In this document: positions 6,677-16,203 of the stretch, piece by piece
How the letters are laid out: every line of letters starts with the position of its first letter
Position numbering within the stretch: the first letter of the stretch is position 1
Source: Ottowia sp.
GTDB lineage: Bacteria > Pseudomonadota > Gammaproteobacteria > Burkholderiales > Burkholderiaceae_C
NCBI GenBank assembly: GCA_023228705.1
Contig: JALOAS010000074.1
Location: forward strand, 1-16,231
Length of the DNA stretch: 16,231 nt
Reading direction: 5' to 3'
The notes under the pieces: generated by a model
Told to the model about the DNA's origin: nothing
Seen by the model: only the letters and a program-made list of their open reading frames with translations
The model's database searches: none
Program-made: the position numbers and the translations under genes

Positions 6677-7376
6677 ACACGCCCAGGTACTGCATGATCT
6701 CGTTGCTGCCGCTCAGTTCCGCCGCGGTTCCCTCGTGCCGGACGCGCCCCTTTTCTATGATGTAGCCGCGGTCGGCCAGCTCCAGGGCAAACCGGGCATT
6801 TTGCTCGCACACGAGCATGCTGAAGCCCTCGTGCTTGAGCAGGCGCAGCCAGTCGGCCAGATCGTCGACGATGGCCGGCGCCAAGCCCTCGGTCAGCTCG
6901 TCCAGCAACAGCATGCGCGGGTTGGCCACCAGCGCCCGGCCCAGCTTGAGCATCTGCTGCTCGCCGCCGCTGAGAAAGCCCGCCTTGCGCTCATCAAGCT
7001 CGGCCAGTTTGGGGAACAGGCCGTACACGCGGTCTATGTCCCAGCTGCCGTCGGCGCTGCGCGGCTCGCGCAGGTACAGCTGCAGGTTCTGGCGCACGCT
7101 CAGCTCGCTGAAGATGCGACGCCCACTGGGCACGAAGGCCAGGCCCTGCGCGGCAATCCGGTGCGTGGGCGCGCGCGTGATGTCGGCGCCGGCAAAGCGG
7201 ATCTGGCCGCGCCGGGCCGGCGTGAGCCCCATGATGCTGCGCAGGGTCGTGGTCTTGCCCGCGCCGTTGCGCCCCAGCAGCGTGACGGTCTCACCCTGCG
7301 CCACCTCCAGGCTGACGCCCTGCAGGATGTGGCTGCGCCCGTAGTAGCTGTGCACGCTGTCCAGGCTCAGCATCAT
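6675..7376 (-). CDS. livF: Branched-chain amino-acid-type ABC transporter ATPase, LivF family
   Basis: This 233-residue ATPase has the LivF length. It shows Walker A GRNGAGKTT (35-43), the family segment PSGRRIFSELSVRQNL, the ABC signature LSGGEQ (135-140) and Walker B MLLLDE (155-160) followed by LTEGLAP. It powers uptake through LivH/LivM at the inner membrane together with LivG. The ATG at 7376 overlaps the livG stop as ATGA, and AAGGAG lies six bases upstream, so this start is well supported and translation is probably coupled to livG. A second ATG at 7373 follows immediately. It is the last gene of the transporter operon, and its stop codon coincides with the right end of the 165-bp palindromic element. 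Confidence 0.92.
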   Translation of the reverse strand: MMLSLDSVHSYYGRSHILQGVSLEVAQGETVTLLGRNGAGKTTTLRSIMGLTPARRGQIRFAGADITRAPTHRIAAQGLAFVPSGRRIFSELSVRQNLQLYLREPRSADGSWDIDRVYGLFPKLAELDERKAGFLSGGEQQMLKLGRALVANPRMLLLDELTEGLAPAIVDDLADWLRLLKHEGFSMLVCEQNARFALELADRGYIIEKGRVRHEGTAAELSGSNEIMQYLGV

Positions 7377-8122
7377 GCGTGCTCCTTGCGGCCCAGGTAA
7401 ACGCTGATCACCTGCTCGTCGGCACGGACCTGCTCCGGCGGCCCGTCGGCGATCACGCGCCCGCGGTGCATCACGGTCAGGCGATCCGAAATCGAGAACA
7501 CGGTGTCCATGTCGTGCTCGCAAAAGAGCACGGTGACGTCGCGCGAGCGGGTCAGCTCGCGCACCAGCTTGATCATGCGCTCGGTCTCCCAGGGCGACAT
7601 GCCCGCCGTGGGCTCGTCCAGCAGCAGGATCTGCGGCCGCGTTGCCAGCGCCAGCGTGACCTCCAGCGTGCGCTGGTCGCCGTGCGACAGCGTGGAAGCA
7701 ATGGTTTCGGCCATCTCGGACAGGCCCACCGCATCGAGCAGTTCAAGCGCCTCCTCACGACCCTCGCGCCGGCGCCAGGGCAGCAGGCTTCCGCTCATGC
7801 GCTTGCGCGCGTCTATGGCGCACTCGACCGACTCGAGCACGGTCAGGTTGGGAAAGATGTTGGTGACCTGGAACGCGCGGGTCAGCCCGCGCCGCGACAT
7901 CACGTTGGGCGGCCGGCTGGTCACGTCCTTCCCCTGCAACAGCACGGTGCCGGAAGTTGGCCGCAAATGGCCGGTGATCAGGTTGAACAGCGTGGTCTTG
8001 CCGGCGCCATTGGGGCCGATCACCGCGTGGATGGACCCCTGCTCGACCTCAAAGGAGACGCCATCCACCGCCCGGAAGCCGCCAAAGGCCTTGACCAGGC
8101 CGTCAACCGTCAGGACGTTCAT
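7373..8122 (-). CDS. livG: Branched-chain amino-acid-type ABC transporter ATPase, LivG family
   Basis: This 249-residue ATPase has the typical LivG size. It shows Walker A GPNGAGKTT (36-44), the LivG-type segment GLTRAFQVTNIFPNLTVLESV (79-99), the signature LSHGDQ (145-150), Walker B LLLDEP (166-171) and the switch histidine in CEHDMD (His203). It pairs with LivF to drive the LivHM permease. The signature is LSHGDQ where the general ABC consensus is LSGGQ, a variation common in LivG-type proteins. The ATG at 8122 sits inside the end of livM, giving a 20-base overlap, and has AAGGCGGAA upstream. The longer open frame to 8212 overlaps livM further and was not chosen. Substrate range is set by the binding protein and permeases, not by this subunit. 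Confidence 0.92.
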   Translation of the reverse strand: MNVLTVDGLVKAFGGFRAVDGVSFEVEQGSIHAVIGPNGAGKTTLFNLITGHLRPTSGTVLLQGKDVTSRPPNVMSRRGLTRAFQVTNIFPNLTVLESVECAIDARKRMSGSLLPWRRREGREEALELLDAVGLSEMAETIASTLSHGDQRTLEVTLALATRPQILLLDEPTAGMSPWETERMIKLVRELTRSRDVTVLFCEHDMDTVFSISDRLTVMHRGRVIADGPPEQVRADEQVISVYLGRKEHA

Positions 8123-9116
8123 GCGTTCCGCCTTGGAAAACCCGGCCCAGCAGGCCCTTGAGCCCGCCTCCGCCGCCCTGGCGCCACAGGCCCAGGACGC
8201 CGTTGGGGGCAAACAAAACGATCAGCACCAGCGCCAAGCCCAGAATGAGCTGCCAGGTGTCGCTGCTGGCGGCGACCAGGTAGTCGTGCGCAAAGACAAA
8301 GATGAAGGCGCCGACCAGCGGTCCCAGGAAGTGGTAGAGCCCGCCTATCAGCGCCATCAGCACCGGCTCGCCGGACTGCATCCAGTCCAGCAGCTCGGGG
8401 TACGCCGACTGGTCGTGGACGACGAAGAGCGCTCCGGCCAGCGCGCAGAACGCGCCCGAGAGCACGAAGGCGTAGAGCTTGTGCCGGTACAGGTTGACGC
8501 CCACTGCCTCGACGCGCTGCTGGTTCTCGCGAATCGCACGCAACGTCAGCCCGAATGGCGAGATGGTGATGGCCCACAGCGCCAGCAGCGCCAGCATGGT
8601 GACCGCCAGGATGAACCACAGGCCGGGCCGGGGCATCGCGATCGCGCCCGGAATCATGGGCCCAAAGACGCCGTTGGCGCCGTTGGTGAAGTCATACCAT
8701 TTGTTTGCGATGGTGTAGAACAGCTGCGAAAAAGCCAGCGTCAGCAGCGCAAAGTAGAACTCGCGGGTGCGCAGGGCCAGCGCACCGATGACAAGGGCAG
8801 CCAGGGCTCCCAGCAGCGGCGCCAACATCAGCAGCAGCCAGAACGGCGCACCGTAGTGCTGCCAGCCCAGTGCGATCATGTAGGCGCCCAGCCCGTAGAA
8901 CACCGCCTGGCCAAAGGAGACCATGCCGCCGTAGCCAACCAGCAGGTTGGTGGCCACGGCAAACAGGCCCAGCGCCAGCACCTTTTGCAGGAAGAACAGC
9001 CACGTGGTGGGGACCACGAACGAAATCGCAAAAATGAGCGCGGCGCCCAGTGCCAGGGTAACGGGCACCCCCCAGAATTCGCCCACACGCCGTGCGGAGG
9101 GCTTGTGCACTGTCAT
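8103..9116 (-). CDS. livM: Branched-chain amino-acid-type ABC transporter permease, LivM family
   Basis: This 337-residue, very hydrophobic protein has about eight to ten predicted inner-membrane helices. The family motifs are visible: NLLVGYGGMVSFGQAVFYGLGAYM (near residues 57-80), ALRTREFYFALLTLAF, and the ATPase-contact loop SPFGLTLRAIRENQQRVEAVGVN, where RAIRENxxRxxxxGxN is the EAA-like coupling region. It forms the translocation pore with LivH. The ATG at 9116 overlaps the livH stop as ATGA and has a G-rich stretch (GGGGGCGGG) upstream. The frame extends upstream to 9665, but only by reading through livH out of frame. Its last 20 bases overlap livG. The C-terminal tail is glycine-rich (QGGGGGLKG), which is not needed for the family call. 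Confidence 0.92.
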   Translation of the reverse strand: MTVHKPSARRVGEFWGVPVTLALGAALIFAISFVVPTTWLFFLQKVLALGLFAVATNLLVGYGGMVSFGQAVFYGLGAYMIALGWQHYGAPFWLLLMLAPLLGALAALVIGALALRTREFYFALLTLAFSQLFYTIANKWYDFTNGANGVFGPMIPGAIAMPRPGLWFILAVTMLALLALWAITISPFGLTLRAIRENQQRVEAVGVNLYRHKLYAFVLSGAFCALAGALFVVHDQSAYPELLDWMQSGEPVLMALIGGLYHFLGPLVGAFIFVFAHDYLVAASSDTWQLILGLALVLIVLFAPNGVLGLWRQGGGGGLKGLLGRVFQGGTHERPDG

Positions 9117-9997
9117 CGGATGCCCGCCCCCATGAGCCCGGAGGGACGCAGCGCCAGAACCAGGATCATGGCCACATAGATGAAGGCCGAGGCAAATTCC
9201 GGCATCCAGAGCACGCCGGCCGTCTCGGCCATGCCGATGATGATGGCGCCCACCGCCGCGCCGGGGATCGACCCCAGGCCGCCGATGACGACCACGATGA
9301 ATGCTTCGACCAGGATCTGGGTCGACAGGCCGGTGGTGATGGAGCCGATCGGGCCAACCACCACGCCGGCGATGGCCGCCAGCACGGCGCCCAGCGCAAA
9401 CACGCCGGTGAACAACATCCGCACGTTGACGCCCGCGACGGCCAGCATCTCGCGGTCCTCGACTGCAGCGCGGATGCGCCAGCCCAGCTGGGTGCGCTGC
9501 AGCAGCCACCACAGAAAGAGGCCAACGGTCACGGCCACGCCCATGATGAACAGGTTGTAGACTGGAAAGGTGCCGCCAAAGAACTGGAAACGCCCACCCA
9601 GCACGGCCGGGATGGAGACCGAGCGGAATTCGCCGCCCCAGATCTTGAGCGCCACGCCATTGCACAGATAGAGCAGGCCGAAGGTCGCGAGCAGCTGCAG
9701 CAGATGCTCCTTGCCGTAGAGCGGGCGCAGAACCAGCACTTCCATCACCACGCCAACTGCCGCCACCACCAGCGGCACCACCACCAGCGCAATCCAGAAC
9801 ATGGGCAGCGAAGCCGCCCAGCTCGAACCCAGCATCGATGCCAGGATGAAAGCGCCCAGCATGTAGAAGCTGCCGTGCGCAATGTTGATGATCTGCAGCG
9901 CACCGAACAGCAGGGTGAGCCCGGTGGCCACCAGAAACAGCAGGCTGGCGCTGGTCAGCCCGCTCAGGATCTGGGTCAGCAGGATGTCGCTGGTCAC
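9113..9997 (-). CDS. livH: Branched-chain amino-acid-type ABC transporter permease, LivH family
   Basis: This 294-residue membrane protein has about eight hydrophobic segments. Its N-terminus, ILSGLTSASLLFLVATGLTLLFGALQIINIAHGSFYMLGAF, is diagnostic for LivH. The ATPase-coupling loop reads TQLGWRIRAAVEDREMLAVAGVNV, and the C-terminal VVVIGGLGSIPGAAVGAIIIG is also typical. It forms the inner-membrane channel with LivM. The start is GTG at 9997, because the nearest upstream ATG (10008) encodes only MTRP before a TGA that overlaps the GTG. No strong ribosome binding site is seen, so translation may be inefficient or coupled. The gene follows the binding protein by 110 bases containing a strong stem-loop, and overlaps livM by four bases. 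The substrate is probably branched-chain or related amino acids. Confidence 0.91.
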   Translation of the reverse strand: MTSDILLTQILSGLTSASLLFLVATGLTLLFGALQIINIAHGSFYMLGAFILASMLGSSWAASLPMFWIALVVVPLVVAAVGVVMEVLVLRPLYGKEHLLQLLATFGLLYLCNGVALKIWGGEFRSVSIPAVLGGRFQFFGGTFPVYNLFIMGVAVTVGLFLWWLLQRTQLGWRIRAAVEDREMLAVAGVNVRMLFTGVFALGAVLAAIAGVVVGPIGSITTGLSTQILVEAFIVVVIGGLGSIPGAAVGAIIIGMAETAGVLWMPEFASAFIYVAMILVLALRPSGLMGAGIR

Positions 9998-10039
9998 GGT
10001 CGCGTCATGGTCTTTGACTGACGGGTCGGCCGCAGTTCA

Positions 10040-10072
10040 GCAGCCTTGGCGGTCCCGCACCGCCAAGGCTGC
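10040..10072 (-). other. Intercistronic stem-loop between the binding-protein gene and livH
   Basis: A perfect 14-base inverted repeat with a five-base loop lies in the 110-base gap: GCAGCCTTGGCGGT at 10040-10053 and ACCGCCAAGGCTGC at 10059-10072, with loop 10054-10058. In the minus-strand RNA it is not followed by a run of U, so it is not a standard terminator. Stem-loops at this place, directly after a binding-protein gene and before the permeases, are known in other transport operons to protect the upstream mRNA and raise binding protein over membrane subunits. That role is inference here; partial termination is the alternative. Confidence 0.8.
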
Positions 10073-10107
10073 CAGCACGCGGGCAAGCTGCAGTGATGAG
10101 CGCAAGC

Positions 10108-11358
10108 TCAGGACTTCTGCCTCATCGCTTCTTTTTCCTCGCAGCTCAGCATGGTCTCGCTGGCCGGCGCTTCGAACACGTCGGTCATGACACGGATGCC
10201 GTATGTCGGGTCCAGGTCGTCGGACAGGACGCCCACGTATTCGGGGATCTCGGCCAGATGATCACAGGAACGGATCCGGAACGTGCTGTGGATGGACTTG
10301 ATCTCGGCTCCACTGAGCGCCTGCGAGACCTTCTCGCCGTCAAAGGACTCGGCCTTGCGCACCCCCTCGGCCCAGGTCTGCACCGCCGCGTACCCGAGGA
10401 TGGCCCAGGTGCTGGGCCACTCCTTGTACTTGTCGTGGTAGGCCTTGTTGAACGCCTTCATCTCGTCGGTCTCGGCCAGGTAGAAGGGGCGTGCCCGGTC
10501 CGAGGTGATGGCGCCGGCTGGCGCATCGGCGCCCAGCGCCTGCAGTACGTCGGACCAGTAGCCCGCGTAGACTTGCGACTTGTTGAACAGGCCCTGCCCG
10601 GCGGCCTGCTTGGTCAGGGTGATCAGGTCTCCGCCGTACTGCACGATGAACAGGAAGTCGGGGTCCTTGGACGCTGCCGCGGAGACGTACGAAGTGTAGT
10701 CACTGGCACCCAGCTCGGGCCACTGCTGGCCCAGCACTTCAGGCTTGACGCCATGCTCCTCGAGCGTGGCCAGGAAGTCCTTGACGGTGGTGTGGCCGTA
10801 GTTGTAGTTGGGGCTGATCGTGTAGAACGTCTTCCAGCCCTTGTCCTTGGCCCGCTTCGCCACGTAGGTCGCCACTGCGGCCGGCTCCATGTGCGTGCTT
10901 GGCACGACCTGGAACACGTAGTCGGAAAAATACTTGCCGGTCTGGTCGACGTCGTTGGATACCGAGAAGAAGATCGGCACCTTGTACTGCGCGACCACCT
11001 GCGCCTCGGCCGCCCCGACCGCGCTGCTCACCGGGCCGAATACGGCCTTGACCTTGTCGTTGAGGATGAAGTTGCGGACGTTGTTGACGCCCGTGGCCGG
11101 CTTGAGCGCGTCATCGGCGGTCACCAGCTTGATCTGGCTGCCCAGCAGCCCGCCGGCCGCGTTGATGTCGGCAACCGCCAGCTCGATGCCGTTCTTGTTG
11201 GTCTGGCCCAGCGAGGCAATGGAGCCGCTGAGGCTGGTCGACAGGCCGACGTTGACGGTATCGGCCGCCTGCGCGCCCGTGGCCGCTGCCAGGCTCAGCG
11301 CGCTGGCCAGAAAAACCGCTGCCGTCAGCTTGGTTGAAGCAGTAAAAGATGTACTCAT
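10108..11358 (-). CDS. Periplasmic substrate-binding protein of a branched-chain amino-acid-type ABC transporter
   Basis: This 416-residue protein starts with a clear Sec signal peptide: a Lys at 10, a hydrophobic core LTAAVFLASALSLAAATG, and a cleavage site AQA-AD after residue 31. The mature part opens with TVNVGLSTSLSGSIASLG, then GIELAVADINAAGGLLGSQI and VKAVFGPVSSAVGAAEAQVVA. This is the Peripla_BP_6 fold of LivJ/LivK and related amide- or amino-acid-binding proteins. Two cysteines near the C-terminus (RSCDHL and LSCEEK) may form a disulphide. Start ATG 11358 has GGGAG and GAGGG upstream. It is the first gene of the transporter operon and is separated from livH by a stem-loop. The ligand cannot be read from sequence; branched-chain amino acids are likely given the leucine-degradation genes nearby. 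Confidence 0.9.
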   Translation of the reverse strand: MSTSFTASTKLTAAVFLASALSLAAATGAQAADTVNVGLSTSLSGSIASLGQTNKNGIELAVADINAAGGLLGSQIKLVTADDALKPATGVNNVRNFILNDKVKAVFGPVSSAVGAAEAQVVAQYKVPIFFSVSNDVDQTGKYFSDYVFQVVPSTHMEPAAVATYVAKRAKDKGWKTFYTISPNYNYGHTTVKDFLATLEEHGVKPEVLGQQWPELGASDYTSYVSAAASKDPDFLFIVQYGGDLITLTKQAAGQGLFNKSQVYAGYWSDVLQALGADAPAGAITSDRARPFYLAETDEMKAFNKAYHDKYKEWPSTWAILGYAAVQTWAEGVRKAESFDGEKVSQALSGAEIKSIHSTFRIRSCDHLAEIPEYVGVLSDDLDPTYGIRVMTDVFEAPASETMLSCEEKEAMRQKS

Positions 11359-11417
11359 TGCCCTCAACTCCCGTTGTTCAGAATCGGACACCGAACTCTC
11401 GCCCGGTGCGTAAAAAC

Positions 11418-11448
11418 ATACTAGCACAGCACTGACAAAATCACGCAA
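11418..11448 (-). promoter_or_regulatory. Predicted promoter of the ABC transporter operon
   Basis: On the minus strand an extended -10 (TGC-TAGTAT, with the hexamer at 11418-11423) lies about 60 bases before the binding-protein start. A TTGCGT hexamer at 11443-11448 stands 19 bases upstream of it as a -35 candidate. The -10 is good, but the spacing is slightly long. The -35 overlaps the inverted repeat CGCAA-N5-TTGCG, which could place a regulator on the promoter. Confidence 0.45.
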
Positions 11449-11458
11449 CCAAATTGCG
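11444..11458. promoter_or_regulatory. Possible operator, CGCAA-N5-TTGCG
   Basis: A perfect 5-base inverted repeat with a five-base A-rich spacer (CCAAA) lies in the divergent promoter region. It covers the -35 candidate of the transporter promoter and lies about 46 bases upstream of the -10 candidate of the acyl-CoA synthetase promoter. Its position would allow one regulator to affect both directions. No regulator gene is present in the window, and a repeat this short can occur by chance. Confidence 0.3.
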
Positions 11459-11503
11459 GGCCTGCCCTGCAAACCCCGGGCCCGTCAGGCGCCGCAGCAG
11501 GTC

Positions 11504-11509
11504 TATACT
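11504..11509 (+). promoter_or_regulatory. Predicted -10 box of the acyl-CoA synthetase gene
   Basis: TATACT at 11504-11509 matches five of six positions of the TATAAT consensus and lies 27 bases before the start codon at 11537. It would give a short untranslated leader containing the ribosome binding site GGGAGG (11527-11532). There is no good -35 hexamer at the normal spacing, which may mean that an activator is needed. Confidence 0.4.
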
Positions 11510-11536
11510 GGCACCAAGACCGTTGCGGGAGGCAAG

Positions 11537-13168
11537 ATGCTGCAAAAAAAAGCGGACTACGAGCAAACAGTCCGTGCATTTGAGTGGGACATCCCCGGGC
11601 ACTACAACATCGGCACCGATGTCTGCGACAAGTGGGCCGACGGCAGCGGGCGCGTGGCGCTCGTCGTCGAGGCCGGGCCTGGCCAGATAAAGAAATACAC
11701 CTTTGACCAGCTCAAGGGCTGGTCCGACCGGTTTGCGCAGGCGCTGCTGGCGCGTGGCATCGGGCGCGGTGATCGTGTCGGGGTCTTGCTGCCGCAGTCG
11801 CTGGAGACGGCAATTGCGCACATTGCCATTGCCAAGCTGGGCGCCATCGCCGTGCCGCTTTTCACGCTCTTTGGCACCGAGGCGCTGCAGTACCGGCTGG
11901 CCAACTCGGGAACGCGCGCGCTGGTCACCGACGACGCCAGCCTGAAAAAGATCACGCAAATCCGCGGCATGCTGCCGGACCTGGGCACGATCTTCAGCAT
12001 CGACGGTGCACAAGCGGGGAAAGCACGGGACTTCTGGCAAGCCATCAAGGAGCAGGACGGTGATTTCAAGGCGGCCGACACGCTGGCCACCGACCCGGCG
12101 CTCATCATCTATACCTCGGGAACCACGGGCAAGCCCAAGGGCGCGCTGCATGCGCACCAGGTGCTGCCGGGACACCTGCCGGGCGTGGAAATCTCGCACA
12201 ACTTCTTCCCCGACCGTGCCGAGCTCATGTGGACGCCAGCCGACTGGGCCTGGATAGGCGGCCTGTACGACGTGCTCATGCCGTCGCTGCACCACGGCAT
12301 TCCCGTGCTGGCCTGCCGCATGCCCAAGTTTGACGCCGAAACCGCCTTTGCGCTCATGGCACGTCATGGCGTGACGCACACCTTCCTGCCGCCGACCGCG
12401 CTGAAGATGCTGCGTGCAGCAGGCGACCCGGCGCATCACGGGCCGTTCAAGCTGGTATCGATTGCCAGCGGCGGCGAGACGCTGGGCAGGGAACTGGTCG
12501 ACTGGGGACGCGAACACCTGGGGCTGACGATCAACGAGTTCTACGGGCAGACCGAGTGCAACATGATCGTCTCCTCGTGCGCGGCGCTGTTCGAGCCGCG
12601 CATAGGCGCGATGGGCCGGCCGGTTCCGGGGCACGACGTACAAATCATCGACGATGCGGGCGAGCGGGTGGCCGTGGGTGTGGAGGGCAACATCGCGGTG
12701 CGGCGACCGGACCCGGTCATGTTCATCGAGTATTGGCGCAACCCGCAAGCCACCGCGGACAAGTTCATCGGCGACTTCCTGATCACCGGCGACCGTGGAC
12801 AGCGCGACGAGGACGGCTACATCTGGTTTGTCGGCCGCAGCGACGACGTCATCACCACCGCGGGGTACCGGGTTGGCCCCGGCCCCATAGAGGACTGCCT
12901 GCTCGGCCACCCTGCGGTCAACATGGTCGCGATCATCGGCGTGCCCGATCCGCAGCGCACCGAAGCCATCAAGGCCTGCATCGTGCTCAACGCGGGCTAC
13001 GAGGGCAGCCCCGAGCTCGTTGCCGAGCTGCAGCAGCACGTGCGCGACAAGGCGGCCGCGCACGAGTACCCGCGCATCGTCGAGTTCATGGACACGCTGC
13101 CGATGACGACCACGGGCAAGGTCATCCGCAACAAGCTGCGCGCCATGCACGCAGCCGCCAGCCACTGA
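11537..13168 (+). CDS. AMP-forming acyl-CoA synthetase (medium-chain/acetyl-CoA synthetase-like)
   Basis: This 543-residue protein is the only plus-strand gene in the window. It has the ANL-family core motifs in order: the ATP loop YTSGTTGKPKG (192-202), the adenylate-binding YGQTE (336-340), TGD (417-419), GRSDDVITTAGYRVGPGPIE at the hinge, and the catalytic lysine in TTTGKVIRNKLR (Lys528). It activates a carboxylic acid with ATP to an acyl-AMP and then to acyl-CoA in the cytoplasm. The N-terminal YNIGTDVCDKWADG is typical of the medium-chain (ACSM-like) branch, so a short-, branched- or medium-chain acid is likely. Start ATG 11537 has GGGAGG four bases upstream. It is divergent from the transporter operon and ends six bases from the convergent GhrA-type gene. 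A role in feeding a branched acid into the leucine pathway is inference. Confidence 0.92.
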   Translation: MLQKKADYEQTVRAFEWDIPGHYNIGTDVCDKWADGSGRVALVVEAGPGQIKKYTFDQLKGWSDRFAQALLARGIGRGDRVGVLLPQSLETAIAHIAIAKLGAIAVPLFTLFGTEALQYRLANSGTRALVTDDASLKKITQIRGMLPDLGTIFSIDGAQAGKARDFWQAIKEQDGDFKAADTLATDPALIIYTSGTTGKPKGALHAHQVLPGHLPGVEISHNFFPDRAELMWTPADWAWIGGLYDVLMPSLHHGIPVLACRMPKFDAETAFALMARHGVTHTFLPPTALKMLRAAGDPAHHGPFKLVSIASGGETLGRELVDWGREHLGLTINEFYGQTECNMIVSSCAALFEPRIGAMGRPVPGHDVQIIDDAGERVAVGVEGNIAVRRPDPVMFIEYWRNPQATADKFIGDFLITGDRGQRDEDGYIWFVGRSDDVITTAGYRVGPGPIEDCLLGHPAVNMVAIIGVPDPQRTEAIKACIVLNAGYEGSPELVAELQQHVRDKAAAHEYPRIVEFMDTLPMTTTGKVIRNKLRAMHAAASH

Positions 13169-13179
13169 CCGGAATCAGT
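13164..13179. other. Inverted repeat spanning two convergent stop codons
   Basis: ACTGA-CCGGAA-TCAGT is a perfect five-base inverted repeat with a six-base spacer. The left arm contains the stop codon of the acyl-CoA synthetase, and the right arm contains the reverse-complement stop of the GhrA-type gene. The two coding regions are only six bases apart, so the two transcripts must overlap or end inside one another. The stem is short and has no T run, so this is at best a weak terminator. Confidence 0.4.
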
Positions 13180-14097
13180 AGCCGCGCGCGCGATCGACGA
13201 TGCCGGGCGGTGTATCGCCCTGCCTGATGGCGCGCACGGCTGCAACGACCTGATCCACAGTGTCGTCCTGCATCGTCATGCCGGCCACGTGCGGCGTGAG
13301 CGTGACGGCCGGGTGCTGCCACAGCCAGTGGTCCGCCGGCAGCGGCTCTTCCTGCATCACGTCCAGCACGGCAGCGGCCAGCTGACCGGAATCCAGCGCG
13401 GCGCGCAGATCGCGCTCGACCACCAGCCCACCGCGGGCAATGTTGATGAGGCAGCCGCCGGGTCTGAGCTGGCGCAGGTGGTCCGCATTGACGATATCGC
13501 GCGTGCGCGGTGTCAGCGGCAGCAGGCAGACCAGGATGCGGGTGGCGGCAAGGAAGTCGCCCAGCTCGCCCGCGCCGGCAAAGCAGCGCACGCCAGCGAG
13601 GTCACGGCGCGAGCGGCTCCAGCCGTTGAGCGGAAATTCAAACGGGCGCAGTGCCTCGACCACGCGCGAGCCAAGCACGCCCAGCCCCATGATGCCGACG
13701 GGAAACGCGGTCCGCTGCTGCAGCGAGCGACGGTGCCACAGGCGTTGCTGCTGCTGTCGGTCGTAGTGGTCGAATTCACGGAAGAAGCGGATCGCTGCAT
13801 GGCAGACGTATTCCGCCATTTGCACCGCCATGCCGGCGTCTTGCAGGCGCAGGATCTGAACGTGCTCGGGCAGGTCCAGCTCCAGCAGCTTTTCAACGCC
13901 GGCACCCAGGTTGAAGACGTACCTGAGCCGGGGTTGCTCGCTGAACAGCCGCGATGGCGGGTCCCAGGCCAGCAGCATCTCGTAGTCTGCAGGCAGCCCC
14001 GGCGTCCACGGGTCCACCTGGCAGTCGGGCAGCGCCGCGCGAAACGCGTCCAGCCACTGGTCGGCCGGGACCAGGCCGCCGGTTGTCACCAGCAGTT

Positions 14098-14101
<4 letters not shown>
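13175..14101 (-). CDS. ghrA: D-2-hydroxyacid dehydrogenase, glyoxylate/hydroxypyruvate reductase A type
   Basis: This 308-residue protein matches the GhrA length. The nucleotide-binding loop is GIMGLGVLGSRV (136-147). The catalytic triad is visible as Arg223 in NIARGGLVVE, Glu252 in DVMQEEPLP and His271 in TPHVAGMT. The N-terminal domain is the short GhrA type. Members reduce glyoxylate to glycolate and hydroxypyruvate to glycerate with NADPH in the cytoplasm, though related enzymes act on other 2-oxoacids. The start ATG 14101 overlaps the stop of the carboxylase gene as ATGA, so translation is probably coupled; the ribosome binding site is weak. This partner is unexpected in a leucine-degradation unit, and the enzyme may in practice act on a branched 2-oxo acid. 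That is speculation. Confidence 0.87.
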
Positions 14102-16128
<2,027 letters not shown>

Positions 16129-16203
16129 GGCGGGCTCCGTGGCTCATCGCCTGCTGCGCGCTGCGCGCGCCATGCAATTTGGCAAGCCCGTGCTGCGCAC
16201 GAA

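Noticed and set aside
7503..9179. 558-codon open frame on the plus strand
   Set aside because: It is antisense to livG and livM; it has low-complexity runs of Gln, Arg and Ser and no domain.
10093..11337. 414-codon open frame on the plus strand
   Set aside because: It is antisense to the binding protein, whose signal peptide and fold motifs are clear.
11441..13165. 574-codon open frame on the minus strand
   Set aside because: It is antisense to the acyl-CoA synthetase, which has all family motifs in order. The antisense translation is rich in His, Arg, Ala and Val without any recognisable domain.
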